NCBI GenBank assembly: GCA_027487905.1
Contig: JAIYCR010000002.1
Location: 62,001-126,000 of the forward strand
Length of the DNA stretch: 64,000 nt
Source of the DNA: Rubrivivax sp.
GTDB lineage: Bacteria; Pseudomonadota; Gammaproteobacteria; Burkholderiales; Burkholderiaceae_C
Reading direction: 5' to 3'
This document shows, one piece after another, positions 52,811-60,974 of this stretch (positions are counted from its first letter, which is position 1; each line of letters begins with the position of its first letter). The notes under the pieces were generated by a model that saw only the letters and a program-made list of their open reading frames with translations, ran no database searches and was not told where the DNA came from. The position numbers and the translations under genes were made by a program.

Positions 52811-53686
52811 ATGAAGATCGGCATGGCCGGCATCGGCCTGATGGGCCACGGCATCGCAGGCAACCTGCTGCGCCACGGACACACGCTGGTGCTGCTCGAG
52901 CACCCGGGCAACCAGCCGTTGGACGCCTTGCGGGCCGCGGGCGCCACGACGGCGCCCACGCCACGCGCAGTGGCCGCCCAGGTGGAGCTGATGCTGCTGG
53001 TGGTGACCGGCTCCCCGCAGGTGGAAGCGGTGCTCACCGGGCCGGACGGCGCCCTGCAGGGCCTGCGGCCCGGCTCGGTGGTGATCGACTGCTCCACCGC
53101 GCTGCCCGAGTCCACGCAGCGCATGGCGCGCGCCGTTCAGGCCGCCGGCTCGCGCATGCTGGACGCGCCCATGACCCGCACCCCCAAGGAGGCCGCCGAG
53201 GGGCGACTGAACCTGCTGGTGGGGGGCGACGCCGACCTGCTGGACCGCATGCGCCCGGTGCTGCAGTGCTTCGCCGAGAACATCACCGCCGTCGGCCCGA
53301 TCGGTGCGGGCCATGCGATGAAGCTGCTGCACAACTATGTGTCGCTCGGCATGGTGACGCTGCTGGCCGAGGCCGCTGCCTGCGCCCACCGCAGCGGCGT
53401 GGCGCCCGACGCCTTCGTGCAGGTGCTGGCCCAGGGCGGTGGCGGGGGCATCGCGCTCGAGCGCATCAAGCCCTTCCTGCTCGCCGGCGACCCGTCGGGC
53501 CTGCGCTTCTCGGTGGCCAACGCCTGCAAGGACCTGGGCTATTACCGGCAGATGGCCAGCGACGCGGGCGCCGCGGGCGCCATCGCCGGGGCGGTGCTCG
53601 GCACGCTGGAGGATGCGCTGCGGGCCCTCGGCCCGGAGGGCCTGATGCCGCAGGTGGCGGGGGTGCTGTCCAGGCCCCGGGGTTGA
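52811..53686 (+). CDS. Beta-hydroxyacid dehydrogenase (HIBADH/GlxR-like)
   Basis: NAD(P)-dependent dehydrogenase, 291 residues. The Rossmann motif GIGLMG (7-12), VIDCST (91-96), DAPMTRTPKEAAEGRL substrate-binding region and the catalytic K171 with N175 (GAGHAMKLLHN) are all present. Relatives act on 3-hydroxyisobutyrate, tartronate semialdehyde or sugar-acid intermediates. It follows the aldehyde dehydrogenase in the same operon; the substrate is inferred to be a hydroxyacid of the cluster. Confidence 0.88.
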   Translation: MKIGMAGIGLMGHGIAGNLLRHGHTLVLLEHPGNQPLDALRAAGATTAPTPRAVAAQVELMLLVVTGSPQVEAVLTGPDGALQGLRPGSVVIDCSTALPESTQRMARAVQAAGSRMLDAPMTRTPKEAAEGRLNLLVGGDADLLDRMRPVLQCFAENITAVGPIGAGHAMKLLHNYVSLGMVTLLAEAAACAHRSGVAPDAFVQVLAQGGGGGIALERIKPFLLAGDPSGLRFSVANACKDLGYYRQMASDAGAAGAIAGAVLGTLEDALRALGPEGLMPQVAGVLSRPRG

Positions 53687-53740
53687 CCCGGTGATCGACC
53701 GGCGAAGACGGGCGCTTGACGGAATTCGAATGGGCAAGTG

Positions 53741-53759
53741 AAGGGGCCCTGCCTAGCAT
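53741..53759 (+). promoter_or_regulatory. Promoter region of the EthD/ApnL-like operon with TAGCAT and the shared 10-mer
   Basis: AAGGGGCCCT (53741-53750), also found upstream of the aldehyde dehydrogenase gene, is followed by TAGCAT at 53754-53759. The start codon lies 39 bases further. Similar GGGGC.CTGCCTAGCAT sequence occurs before the SDR gene at about 59299-59315. Confidence 0.45.
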
Positions 53760-53798
53760 GGGCATCCCCTTGAACCCACCCGAACCGGAGAGCGCGCC

Positions 53799-54149
53799 TT
53801 GGCACCGACCCCAACCCAAACGTCTACCACCACCAAGCGCCTGGGCATCCTGCGCCGCAAGGAAGGCATGTCGCTCGAGGCGTTCCAGCGCCACTGGCTG
53901 GACGTCCATGCCGCGCTGTGCGTGAAGCTGCCGGGCATGCGCCGCTACTCGGTGAACTTCGTCGACCGCGACCGCTTCCCCCACTTTCCCTATGACGGCT
54001 TCTCCGAGCTGTGGTTCGACTCGGAAGAGGCGCTGACGGCTGCGCTGCAAAGCCCCGAGGGCCGCACGCTGCTGGCGGACCTGCCCAACTTCGCTGGCGA
54101 TGTCTTCCCCATCGTGGCCGTCGAGCACCTGATGCTCGGCCGCTGGTGA
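53799..54149 (+). CDS. EthD-domain protein
   Basis: The 116 residues belong to the EthD/dimeric alpha-beta barrel group: GILRRKEGMSLEAFQRHWLDVHAALCVKLPGMRRYSVNF, DGFSELWFDSEEALTAALQSP and FPIVAVEHLMLG. Such small proteins are often accessory to degradative pathways or act as mutarotase-like or isomerase modules. The start is a TTG with GGAG about eight bases upstream. Its stop overlaps the next gene as GTGA, so the two are coupled. Confidence 0.8.
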   Translation: MAPTPTQTSTTTKRLGILRRKEGMSLEAFQRHWLDVHAALCVKLPGMRRYSVNFVDRDRFPHFPYDGFSELWFDSEEALTAALQSPEGRTLLADLPNFAGDVFPIVAVEHLMLGRW

Positions 54150-56050
54150 GCCACAGCGTGCCCGGCACGGCGTCGCCGCAGCGTCGCCTGTACGGCACCG
54201 ACGAACCGCAGCCCGCGGTGCGCAGCCTGCGCGCCGGGCCGCTCAACGTCGAGCTGCAGCACGACCGCCTGCGCCACATCCGATGCGGCCCGCACGAGCT
54301 GTGGCACGCACTGGCCTTCGTGCTGCGCGACCCCGACTGGGGAACGCCCGACCCGGTCATCCACAGGCTCGACCTCGACGATGGCGATGACCGCTTCGAG
54401 GTCCGCATCGCGGCCACGGTGCACTTGCCCGGACAGGCCATGCTGGACTGCGGCGTGCACATCATCGGCAGCGCCTCGGGGGCGATCTCCCTGGACGCAT
54501 GGGCCAAGCCCCGGGCCGACCTGCGGGTCAACCGCCTGGGCCTTTGCCTGCTGCACCCGTTGACCGCATGCGGCCGGGCAGTCGAGGTGGAGCATGTGGA
54601 CGGCCGGCGAAGCCACGGCCATTTCCCCACCCTCATTCCGCCGTGGCCACCCTTCACGCTCGTGCGCGCACTGCGTCACGAGTGGGCCGACGGCTGCTGG
54701 GCGCTGGCACGGCTGGAGGGCGATGTCTTCGAGACCGAAGACCAGCGCCACAACGCCGATGCCTCGTTCAAGACCTACAGCCGGTCCAACCTGGCGCACC
54801 GCCCCTACACGCTGCACGCCGGCGAGGTGCTGCGGCAGCGCGCCGAGCTGAGCGTGGACGCCGCGAGCCTGCAGCGGCAACGAGGGTCGACCTCACGACG
54901 GTCCGATCCGGCGCCGCCCGTGTCGGTGAAGGTGACCGGGGAACGCCGAAACTGGCCGTCGGTGGGTGTGGAACTCATGGCCGAGGATCTGGCCGAGCCG
55001 GTGCGAAGGGCGCGGAACGCGGCGCTGCTGGTCAGGCTCGAACCCGGGCACCTGCATTGGGCCTGGCAAGCCGGCCAGCCCGTCCCGGGGGCTGCGCTGC
55101 GCTCATCGATGGACGCTGCGTCCGCCAGGCTCAGGGTGGATGTGGATCTCCACGGCGTCGGCGATGTGCCGCAGGCCTTGAGCGGCCTGGCGTCGGCGTT
55201 GGCCGCTTCGGGTGTCGAACCCGAATCCCTGGCCTTGTTCCCGCCCACGCCGGCGGCGATCGGCGCGGCACGTCGAGGCTTCCCGCAGGCCCGGGTGGGC
55301 AGCGGCACCCCCCACTTCTTCGTGCAGCTCAGCCGACTGGACTTCCTCGGCCCCGTGGACTTCGCGAGCTTCACCACCGCCTCGGTGGTGCATGGCGCCG
55401 ACGATGACGAGGTGATGCTCGGCCTGGGCAGCCTGGCGCACATGGTGCGGACCTGGCGGGCGCGGCATCCGTCCGTGCCGCTGCGGGTGGGGCCGAGCGC
55501 CATCGGCGCGCGGACGAGCCCGCTGGGAGCGCTGGACCCGGGCGACGGCGTGCACCGGCGTGCGCTGAGCCGACACGACCCCCGCCATGCGGGGCAGTTC
55601 GCTGCCGCCTGGGCGCTCGGACATCTGGCGGCACTGGCCGGGGCCGGCGTGGACGCGGTGACGCTGCTGGCGCTCAGCGGGCCAGCCGGACTGTGCGACG
55701 ACACGCCAACCCAGCCCCAGCGGCGCGCGAGCTTCGAGCTGCTGGCCCGCCTGGGCCGACCCACCCACGTTCGCTGCGTGGACGTGTCCGACGGTTCCAA
55801 GATCGCGGCGTTGGCCGTGCAGCAGGGTTCGCAGCTGCGGCTGCTGTTGGGCAACCTCACCGCCCGGCCAGCGGCCGTGACGGTGGATGGCCCGGACCGC
55901 GTCGTCGTCGGCTGCGCGCGGCTCGATGCCCAGGCGCCCGGTCCGCCAGCCTGGCAGGACGAGGAACCCGGTGCGCGCGATGCCCAGGGATGGCGGCTGA
56001 CGCTGGCGCCTTACGGGATCAGCGAGATCCGCTGGGGCCCGGACGCCTAG
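54146..56050 (+). CDS. D-apionate lactonase-like protein (ApnL family)
   Basis: The 634 residues show three parts: an N-terminal domain with LYGTDEPQPAVRSLRAGPL and LRHIRCGPHELWHALAFVLRDPDWGT, a TIM-barrel-like middle (RVGSGTPHFFVQLSRLDFLGPVDFASFTTASVVHGADDDEV and LRVGPSAIGARTSPLGA), and a DPRHAGQFAAAWALGHLAALAGAGVDAVTLLALSGPAGL stretch before a beta-rich end. This matches what I remember of D-apionate lactonases, which open the lactone of the branched sugar apiose. The match is from memory and the substrate may differ. The start is a GTG overlapping the EthD stop. No signal peptide. Confidence 0.62.
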   Translation: MSHSVPGTASPQRRLYGTDEPQPAVRSLRAGPLNVELQHDRLRHIRCGPHELWHALAFVLRDPDWGTPDPVIHRLDLDDGDDRFEVRIAATVHLPGQAMLDCGVHIIGSASGAISLDAWAKPRADLRVNRLGLCLLHPLTACGRAVEVEHVDGRRSHGHFPTLIPPWPPFTLVRALRHEWADGCWALARLEGDVFETEDQRHNADASFKTYSRSNLAHRPYTLHAGEVLRQRAELSVDAASLQRQRGSTSRRSDPAPPVSVKVTGERRNWPSVGVELMAEDLAEPVRRARNAALLVRLEPGHLHWAWQAGQPVPGAALRSSMDAASARLRVDVDLHGVGDVPQALSGLASALAASGVEPESLALFPPTPAAIGAARRGFPQARVGSGTPHFFVQLSRLDFLGPVDFASFTTASVVHGADDDEVMLGLGSLAHMVRTWRARHPSVPLRVGPSAIGARTSPLGALDPGDGVHRRALSRHDPRHAGQFAAAWALGHLAALAGAGVDAVTLLALSGPAGLCDDTPTQPQRRASFELLARLGRPTHVRCVDVSDGSKIAALAVQQGSQLRLLLGNLTARPAAVTVDGPDRVVVGCARLDAQAPGPPAWQDEEPGARDAQGWRLTLAPYGISEIRWGPDA

Positions 56051-56067
56051 AACCCGGTACGGGCGGA

Positions 56068-56073
56068 TAGCAT
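56068..56073 (+). promoter_or_regulatory. Candidate -10 element TAGCAT of the LysR gene
   Basis: TAGCAT lies 24 bases before the ATG of the LysR gene, and only 18 bases after the ApnL-like stop. It is the same hexamer found before the EthD, SMP-30 and SDR genes. Confidence 0.4.
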
Positions 56074-56096
56074 GCCCGGCCACTTGCCCCGCGGTC

Positions 56097-57014
56097 ATGC
56101 TGCCCGACATCGATTCCCTCGCCCTCTTCGTGCGCGCTGCCGAACTGCGCAGCCTCACCAAGGCGGCCGACGCCTCGCACATCGGCCTGGCGGCCGCGAG
56201 CCGGCGCATGGCGCTGCTCGAGCACAGCTTTCGCACGACCCTCTTCGAGCGCTCGCCGCGGGGCGTGGAGCTCACGCCCGCCGGTGCGTCGCTGCTGCCT
56301 CACGCCCGCGCGCTGCTGGTGGAGATCAACCAGATGCAGGCGGACATGCGCGACCACGCCGCCGGCAGCAAAGGGGCGTTGCGCGTCCTGGCCAACACCT
56401 CGGTCATCACCGAGGCACTGCCGGACGACCTCGCCTCCTTCGCCCAGGCCAACCCGGATGTGCGGCTGATCGTCAGCGAGCGCTGGAGCGAGGAGATCGT
56501 GCGGGCCCTGCTGGCCGCTGAAGGCGACATCGGCATCGTGGTCGAAGGGGTGGCTACCGACGGCCTGGACACCTGGCCCTATCGCACCGACCGGCTCGCC
56601 GCGGTGCTGCGCTCCGACCATCCACTGGCGCTGGCATCCGCCCGGGAGACCCACCCGGCCCTCGCCTTCGAGCAGGTGCTGGACGACGACCTGATCGCGC
56701 TGGAGTCCAACTCGTCGATGATGCGATTGCTGGCCCAGCAGGCGGTGATCGCCGAGAAGACCCTGCAGCTGCGGGTGCAGGTTCGCAGCTTCGAGGCGGT
56801 GTGCCGCATGGTGCAGGCCGGCCTGGGCACCGGCCTGCTGCCCTTCCATGCCGCACTGGCACTGGGCACGGCCATGGGCCTGGTGGTGCGCCCGCTGGTG
56901 GACGACTGGGCCGAGCGGCGCATGCTGATCTGCGTGAAGCAGCACCGGCCGACCAACACCTCGCTGTCGCTGCTCATCCGACACCTGTCCCAGGCGAGCG
57001 AGCGGGCGAGCTGA
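56097..57014 (+). CDS. LysR family transcriptional regulator
   Basis: The 305 residues have the N-terminal winged helix (about 5-60: LALFVRAAELRSLTKAADASHIGLAAASRRMALLEHSF) and the effector domain (about 90-295). It lies inside the sugar-acid cluster and is the only regulator there, so it is the likely controller. Its DNA-binding part resembles other sugar-acid and dehydratase-linked LysR members. Convergent with the enolase-superfamily gene. Confidence 0.9.
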   Translation: MLPDIDSLALFVRAAELRSLTKAADASHIGLAAASRRMALLEHSFRTTLFERSPRGVELTPAGASLLPHARALLVEINQMQADMRDHAAGSKGALRVLANTSVITEALPDDLASFAQANPDVRLIVSERWSEEIVRALLAAEGDIGIVVEGVATDGLDTWPYRTDRLAAVLRSDHPLALASARETHPALAFEQVLDDDLIALESNSSMMRLLAQQAVIAEKTLQLRVQVRSFEAVCRMVQAGLGTGLLPFHAALALGTAMGLVVRPLVDDWAERRMLICVKQHRPTNTSLSLLIRHLSQASERAS

Positions 57015-57033
57015 ATCGCACCGCGACCGCGCC

Positions 57034-58173
57034 TCAGAGCGGCCAGGTGCGGTAGGCCCGAAGCGCGCCCAGGTCGGGCAGCGCGCCCAGACCCGGCCCG
57101 GCCGGCACCGGCACGCTGCCTTCGGCCACGGGCAGCAGGTCGCCCACCACCGCTTCGCGGCCCGGGTTGGGGTGGCAGTCGAACTCCAGCCGGCCGCTGC
57201 CGCCGGCGGCGGCCAGCAAATGCAGCGACGCCAGCAGCGACACGCCACCGCCGAAGAAATGCGGGCAGTAGCGACGCCGGGCGGCCACCGCTGCGCGCGC
57301 CACCCGCAGGTTGCCGGTGATGCCGCCCCACTTGGTGACGTCGGGCTGTATGACCTGCAGCACCCCGTCGTCGCAGGCGGCGTCGAACTGCGCACCCTGC
57401 AGGTTCTCGCCGCCGGCCAGCGGGGTGCTGCAGGCCCTGGCCAGGCGACGCCAGTGCTCGAGCGGAGCGTCCACCCGGATGGGCTCTTCGAACCAGGACA
57501 GGCGCAGCGGCTCGATGTCGCGTCCGAAGGCGATGGCCTCTTCGACATCCAGCACCTGGTTGGCGTCGCAGCACAGTTCGTCGTCCGGCCCGATGGCCTC
57601 GCGCATCGCTCGCAGGTTGCGCAGGTCGCGCTCGTGCCCGAAGCCTGTCTTGAGCTTGAACGCCCGATGGCCTTCGGCGCGGCGCGCTGCCGCGAAGGCC
57701 TCCGGTTCATCCGGGTTGATGCCCGTGGCGTACACCGGCACCCGGGCGCGCTCGGCGCCACCCATGAAGCGGTTCAGCGGCAGGCCGGCCTTGCGTGCGA
57801 AGAGGTCCCACACCGCGATGTCGATGCCCGCCACCGCCTGCGCGATGGGTCCGATCTCCAGCGTCTGCAGCACCAGCACCTCCAGTTGCCGGGTGAGCTG
57901 CTCGAAGGCCTGCGCTGGGTGGGTGAGCCGCTGGCCAACCAGGCGCTCGGAGAAATCGTTGACCAGCCGCGCGCGGTGCTCGGCGCCCACGGCCGGCCAG
58001 TTGCACCAGGCCTCGCCCCAGCCCACCGCGCCGTCGGTGTCCACCACCCGCACCAGCACCATCGGCCGGTCACGGAAGGTGCCGAAGGACACCTTGATGG
58101 GATGACGCAGCGGCACCCGGTAGGCGAAGGCCTCGACGCTGGCCAGGGTGATCGGTGCTGATGAGGGCGTCAT
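57034..58173 (-). CDS. Enolase-superfamily acid-sugar dehydratase (mandelate racemase subgroup)
   Basis: The 379 residues form the capping domain and TIM barrel of the MR/MLE group. Active-site residues can be read: K173-x-K175 (FKLKTG), metal ligands D203 (CDANQ), E229 or E230 (WFEEP) and E256 (GGEN), the His-Asp dyad D278 (QPDVTKWGG) and H305 (PHFFGGG). This is the MR-type pattern of acid-sugar dehydratases, which make 2-keto-3-deoxy-aldonates. The substrate is not determined. It is 71 bp after the SMP-30 gene on the same strand. Confidence 0.88.
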   Translation of the reverse strand: MTPSSAPITLASVEAFAYRVPLRHPIKVSFGTFRDRPMVLVRVVDTDGAVGWGEAWCNWPAVGAEHRARLVNDFSERLVGQRLTHPAQAFEQLTRQLEVLVLQTLEIGPIAQAVAGIDIAVWDLFARKAGLPLNRFMGGAERARVPVYATGINPDEPEAFAAARRAEGHRAFKLKTGFGHERDLRNLRAMREAIGPDDELCCDANQVLDVEEAIAFGRDIEPLRLSWFEEPIRVDAPLEHWRRLARACSTPLAGGENLQGAQFDAACDDGVLQVIQPDVTKWGGITGNLRVARAAVAARRRYCPHFFGGGVSLLASLHLLAAAGGSGRLEFDCHPNPGREAVVGDLLPVAEGSVPVPAGPGLGALPDLGALRAYRTWPL

Positions 58174-58244
58174 GGACAGTGACGCGGCGAAAGGCCGCGC
58201 GTTGGAAAGGAGGGGTAGGCAGGCGGGCCGTGCGGGGCGGCGCC

Positions 58245-59156
58245 CTAGAGCCGGAAGCGCGACTCGGGCAGGCCGCGCACGCCCGGCTGCATCACCAGCA
58301 GCGCGCCGGCCAGCGGCTGCGCGGCACGCTCCGCTGCGCTCATGTGCTGGCTGGCGGTGGTGATGAAGAGCCGGTCAAGGTCAGGCCCGCCAAAGGCCAC
58401 TGCGGTGGGCTTGTCCAGCGGCAGCTCGATGGTGCGTTCGACCGTGCCGTCGGGCCGCAGTCGCAGCACGCAGGAGCCCTTGAACTGGGCGCTCCACACA
58501 TGCCCTTCGGCATCGACCGTGGCGCCATCGGGAAAGGCTGGCGGTGTGCTGCGGGCGAAGGAGCGGGCCGCGCCGGGTCGCCCGGCGGCGCGGTCGAAGG
58601 GGTGGGCGTCGATGCGGTGCTGCAGCGAGTCGGCGAAGTACATCGTGCCGCCGTCCGGGCTCCAGCACAGGCTGTTGGGAATGCACAGGTCCTGCATCAC
58701 CGGCTCCAGCGGTCCACGCCCTGAAAGCCGAAACAGCCGGCCCTGCGGCGCACGGGTCAGGTTGTGCATGGTGCTCACGAAGAAACGGCCCTGCCGGTCG
58801 CAGCGGCCATCGTTGAAGCGGTGGCCCTCGGGACGCTGCGGCAGGCGGGCGAGAACCTGCATCTCGCCGGAGGCCGGATCGAAGAGCCACACCGCGTCGC
58901 CCATGGCGAGCAGCAGCCGTCCATCCTCGACCAGCGCGACGCAGCCCACCAGGTCCGCGAGCGGCCAGGTGTGGACCCGCCCGGAAGCCTCGTGCAGCCG
59001 CCGCAGCGCGGGCGCGCGGATGTCCACCCAATACAGCGAGCCGGTGCGCTCGTCCCACACCGGGCTCTCGCCCAGGATGTCGGTCTGCTCGCCCACCCGA
59101 ACGGGCGGCGGCAGGGCGCCAGCGCGGGCAGAACCGGTGAAGCCTTCACTCGTCAT
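58245..59156 (-). CDS. SMP-30/gluconolactonase family lactonase
   Basis: The 303 residues are a six-bladed propeller: metal-binding Glu in GESPVWDE (E30), Asn in HRFNDGRCDRQGRF, Asn in IPNSLCWSPDGG and Asp in PDGATVDAEGHVW. Predicted to hydrolyse an aldonolactone. The ATG is exactly seven bases after a TAGCAT element, so the transcript may be leaderless; no Shine-Dalgarno is seen. A 974-codon frame that continues upstream crosses the divergent SDR gene and was rejected. First gene of a minus-strand unit with the dehydratase. Confidence 0.9.
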   Translation of the reverse strand: MTSEGFTGSARAGALPPPVRVGEQTDILGESPVWDERTGSLYWVDIRAPALRRLHEASGRVHTWPLADLVGCVALVEDGRLLLAMGDAVWLFDPASGEMQVLARLPQRPEGHRFNDGRCDRQGRFFVSTMHNLTRAPQGRLFRLSGRGPLEPVMQDLCIPNSLCWSPDGGTMYFADSLQHRIDAHPFDRAAGRPGAARSFARSTPPAFPDGATVDAEGHVWSAQFKGSCVLRLRPDGTVERTIELPLDKPTAVAFGGPDLDRLFITTASQHMSAAERAAQPLAGALLVMQPGVRGLPESRFRL

Positions 59157-59163
59157 GGCGACG

Positions 59164-59169
59164 ATGCTA
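59164..59169 (-). promoter_or_regulatory. Candidate -10 element TAGCAT of the SMP-30 gene
   Basis: TAGCAT followed by seven bases and then the ATG, indicating a leaderless or near-leaderless transcript. Confidence 0.45.
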
Positions 59170-59215
59170 GGGCGGACCCTTCCGAGCCGGGAATGCGTTT
59201 CGCGTCGACCTGGCC

Positions 59216-59259
59216 TTCGACGAAATCGAAGCCGGCGGGATATCCCGGATTCGCAATCC
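59216..59259. promoter_or_regulatory. Three inverted repeats in the SMP-30/SDR divergent region, candidate LysR operator
   Basis: TTCGA-N5-TCGAA (59216-59230) has the size and T-N11-A form of a LysR box. It is followed by the 12-bp palindrome CGGGATATCCCG (59236-59247) and GGATT-N3-AATCC (59247-59259). The 192-bp region serves both the lactonase/dehydratase unit and the SDR/transporter operon, and the cluster encodes a LysR regulator. Confidence 0.55.
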
Positions 59260-59309
59260 GCGAAGCCGGCATTGCCCAAGCGGCGATTCCGGCGCAGCGG
59301 GGCGCTGCC

Positions 59310-59315
59310 TAGCAT
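59310..59315 (+). promoter_or_regulatory. Candidate -10 element TAGCAT of the SDR/ABC transporter operon
   Basis: TAGCAT lies 34 bases before the ATG of the SDR gene, in the context GGGGCGCTGCCTAGCAT shared with the EthD promoter region. Confidence 0.45.
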
Positions 59316-59348
59316 TCGCTTCATCAGCCTCCGCCGCACGGATCCCGC

Positions 59349-60140
59349 ATGACCAGCGACCACCTCTTCCAGGGCCACGCCCCCCAGCAGATCTTCTCGC
59401 TGCAGGGTCGCGTGGTGCTGCTCACCGGGGCGGCCGGCGGCATCGCGCTCGGTCTGGCCAAGGCCTTCGCCGCGGCCGGCGCCACGCTGGTGCTGGCCGA
59501 CCGCAGCGAAGCGGTGCACGAACGCGCGGCGCTGTTCCGCGACGCGGGTGCCACGGCCACCTCGCTGACCTTCGACGTCACCGACGAGGCCGCGGTGGCC
59601 GATGCCGTCCAGGACACGGTGCGACGCCACGGTCGGCTCGACGTGGCGGTGGCCAACGCCGGGATCATCGTGCGCCAGCACGTGCTCGACCTGCCGCTGG
59701 CCGACTGGAAGCGGGTCATCGACACCGACCTGAACGCCACCTTCCTGCTGGCCCAGCAGGCCGCACGCCACATGGTGCAGCAGGGGTCGGGGCGCATCAT
59801 CAACGTGGGCTCGATCATGAACCACGTGTCGCGCCCGCTGCTCACCGCCTACGTCGCGGCCAAGGGGGCGGTGTCTGCCTTCACCCGCGCACTGGCTGCC
59901 GACCTGGGCGGCACCGGCGTGACGGCCAATGCCCTCGCTCCGGGCTACACCGAGACGCCCTTCAGCCAGGCCGGCCAGAAGGAGTTCCACGACTTCGTCT
60001 CCGGCTGGACGCCGGCGCGTCGCTGGGGCCAGCCCGAAGACCTGTGCGGCGCAGCGCTGCTGCTGGCGTCCGACGCCGGCGCCTACATCAACGGACACAC
60101 GCTGTACGTCGATGGCGGCTTCCTCGCGGTGACCCGCTGA
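59349..60140 (+). CDS. Short-chain dehydrogenase/reductase
   Basis: NAD(P)-dependent SDR, 263 residues, with cofactor motif TGAAGGIALG (26-35), NAGI (103-106), and catalytic S155, Y168 and K172. The end ASDAGAYINGHTLYVDGGFLAVTR is typical of classical sugar-oxidising members. Predicted to oxidise a sugar or polyol, giving a lactone for SMP-30 or ApnL-like enzymes. First gene of the operon with the ABC transporter. Confidence 0.9.
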   Translation: MTSDHLFQGHAPQQIFSLQGRVVLLTGAAGGIALGLAKAFAAAGATLVLADRSEAVHERAALFRDAGATATSLTFDVTDEAAVADAVQDTVRRHGRLDVAVANAGIIVRQHVLDLPLADWKRVIDTDLNATFLLAQQAARHMVQQGSGRIINVGSIMNHVSRPLLTAYVAAKGAVSAFTRALAADLGGTGVTANALAPGYTETPFSQAGQKEFHDFVSGWTPARRWGQPEDLCGAALLLASDAGAYINGHTLYVDGGFLAVTR

Positions 60141-60161
60141 CCGACTGCGCAGCGCATCCCC

Positions 60162-60974
60162 ATGACCACGCTGGCCACCCCCGAAGCAGGAAGCCCGCCC
60201 CTTTGGCGCCGCCTGTCCGGACACCGCGGGCTCATCGCGCTGCGCTCCTTCGCCGTCTTCATCGGCCTTTGGTGGCTGGCCCACCTGTGGAAGGCCAACC
60301 CGCTGCAACTGCCCTCGCCGCAGCAGGTGGGCCAGGCGCTGTGGACGCTGGTGCAAAGCGGTGAATTGCTGCAGCACGCGGCGATCAGCACCTCTCGGCT
60401 GTCGGTGGCCCTTCTCATCGCCATCGCGCTGGCCATTCCGCTGGGTTTCGCGATGGGGCTGAGCCGGCGTCTGGAGGCCTATGTCGACCCGCTGGTGGAG
60501 CTGCTGCGGCCCATCTCGGGCATCGCCTGGATTCCGTTGGGCCTCTTCATCTTCGGCATCGGCGACACGCTGCCCGTCTTCATCATGGCCTACGTCGCCT
60601 TCTTCCCCTTGCTGCTGAACACGCTGGCCGGCGTGCGGCAGGTGGACGGCAAGCTCGTCGCCGCGGCGCGCACCATGGGCATCGGCCGCGCGGCACTGGT
60701 TCGGCACGTGGTCGTGCCCTCGGCGCTGCCCACCATCATGGTCGGGCTGCGCCTGGCCTTCGCCGGCGCCTGGGCCGCCATCGTTGCGGCCGAACTCATC
60801 GGCGCGCCCAGCGGCCTGGGCTTCGCGATCGAGTGGAACCGGCAGCTGCTGATGACGCCCAAGGTCTTCGCCTTCATCGCCGTCATCGGCCTGGTGGGCT
60901 TCCTGTGCGATGCGCTGCTGCGTGCCCTGCAGCGCCGGCTCACGCCCTGGGCGGAAGGAACGGGTCTCGCATGA
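60162..60974 (+). CDS. ABC transporter permease (nitrate/sulfonate/taurine type)
   Basis: The 270 residues have about six membrane helices and the EAA-type loop AARTMGIGRAALVRHVVVPSALP of SsuC/TauC-like permeases. The N-terminus includes a short cytoplasmic stretch before FAVFIGLWWLAHLW. Its stop overlaps the second permease as ATGA. Together they form a heterodimeric channel. Confidence 0.9.
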   Translation: MTTLATPEAGSPPLWRRLSGHRGLIALRSFAVFIGLWWLAHLWKANPLQLPSPQQVGQALWTLVQSGELLQHAAISTSRLSVALLIAIALAIPLGFAMGLSRRLEAYVDPLVELLRPISGIAWIPLGLFIFGIGDTLPVFIMAYVAFFPLLLNTLAGVRQVDGKLVAAARTMGIGRAALVRHVVVPSALPTIMVGLRLAFAGAWAAIVAAELIGAPSGLGFAIEWNRQLLMTPKVFAFIAVIGLVGFLCDALLRALQRRLTPWAEGTGLA

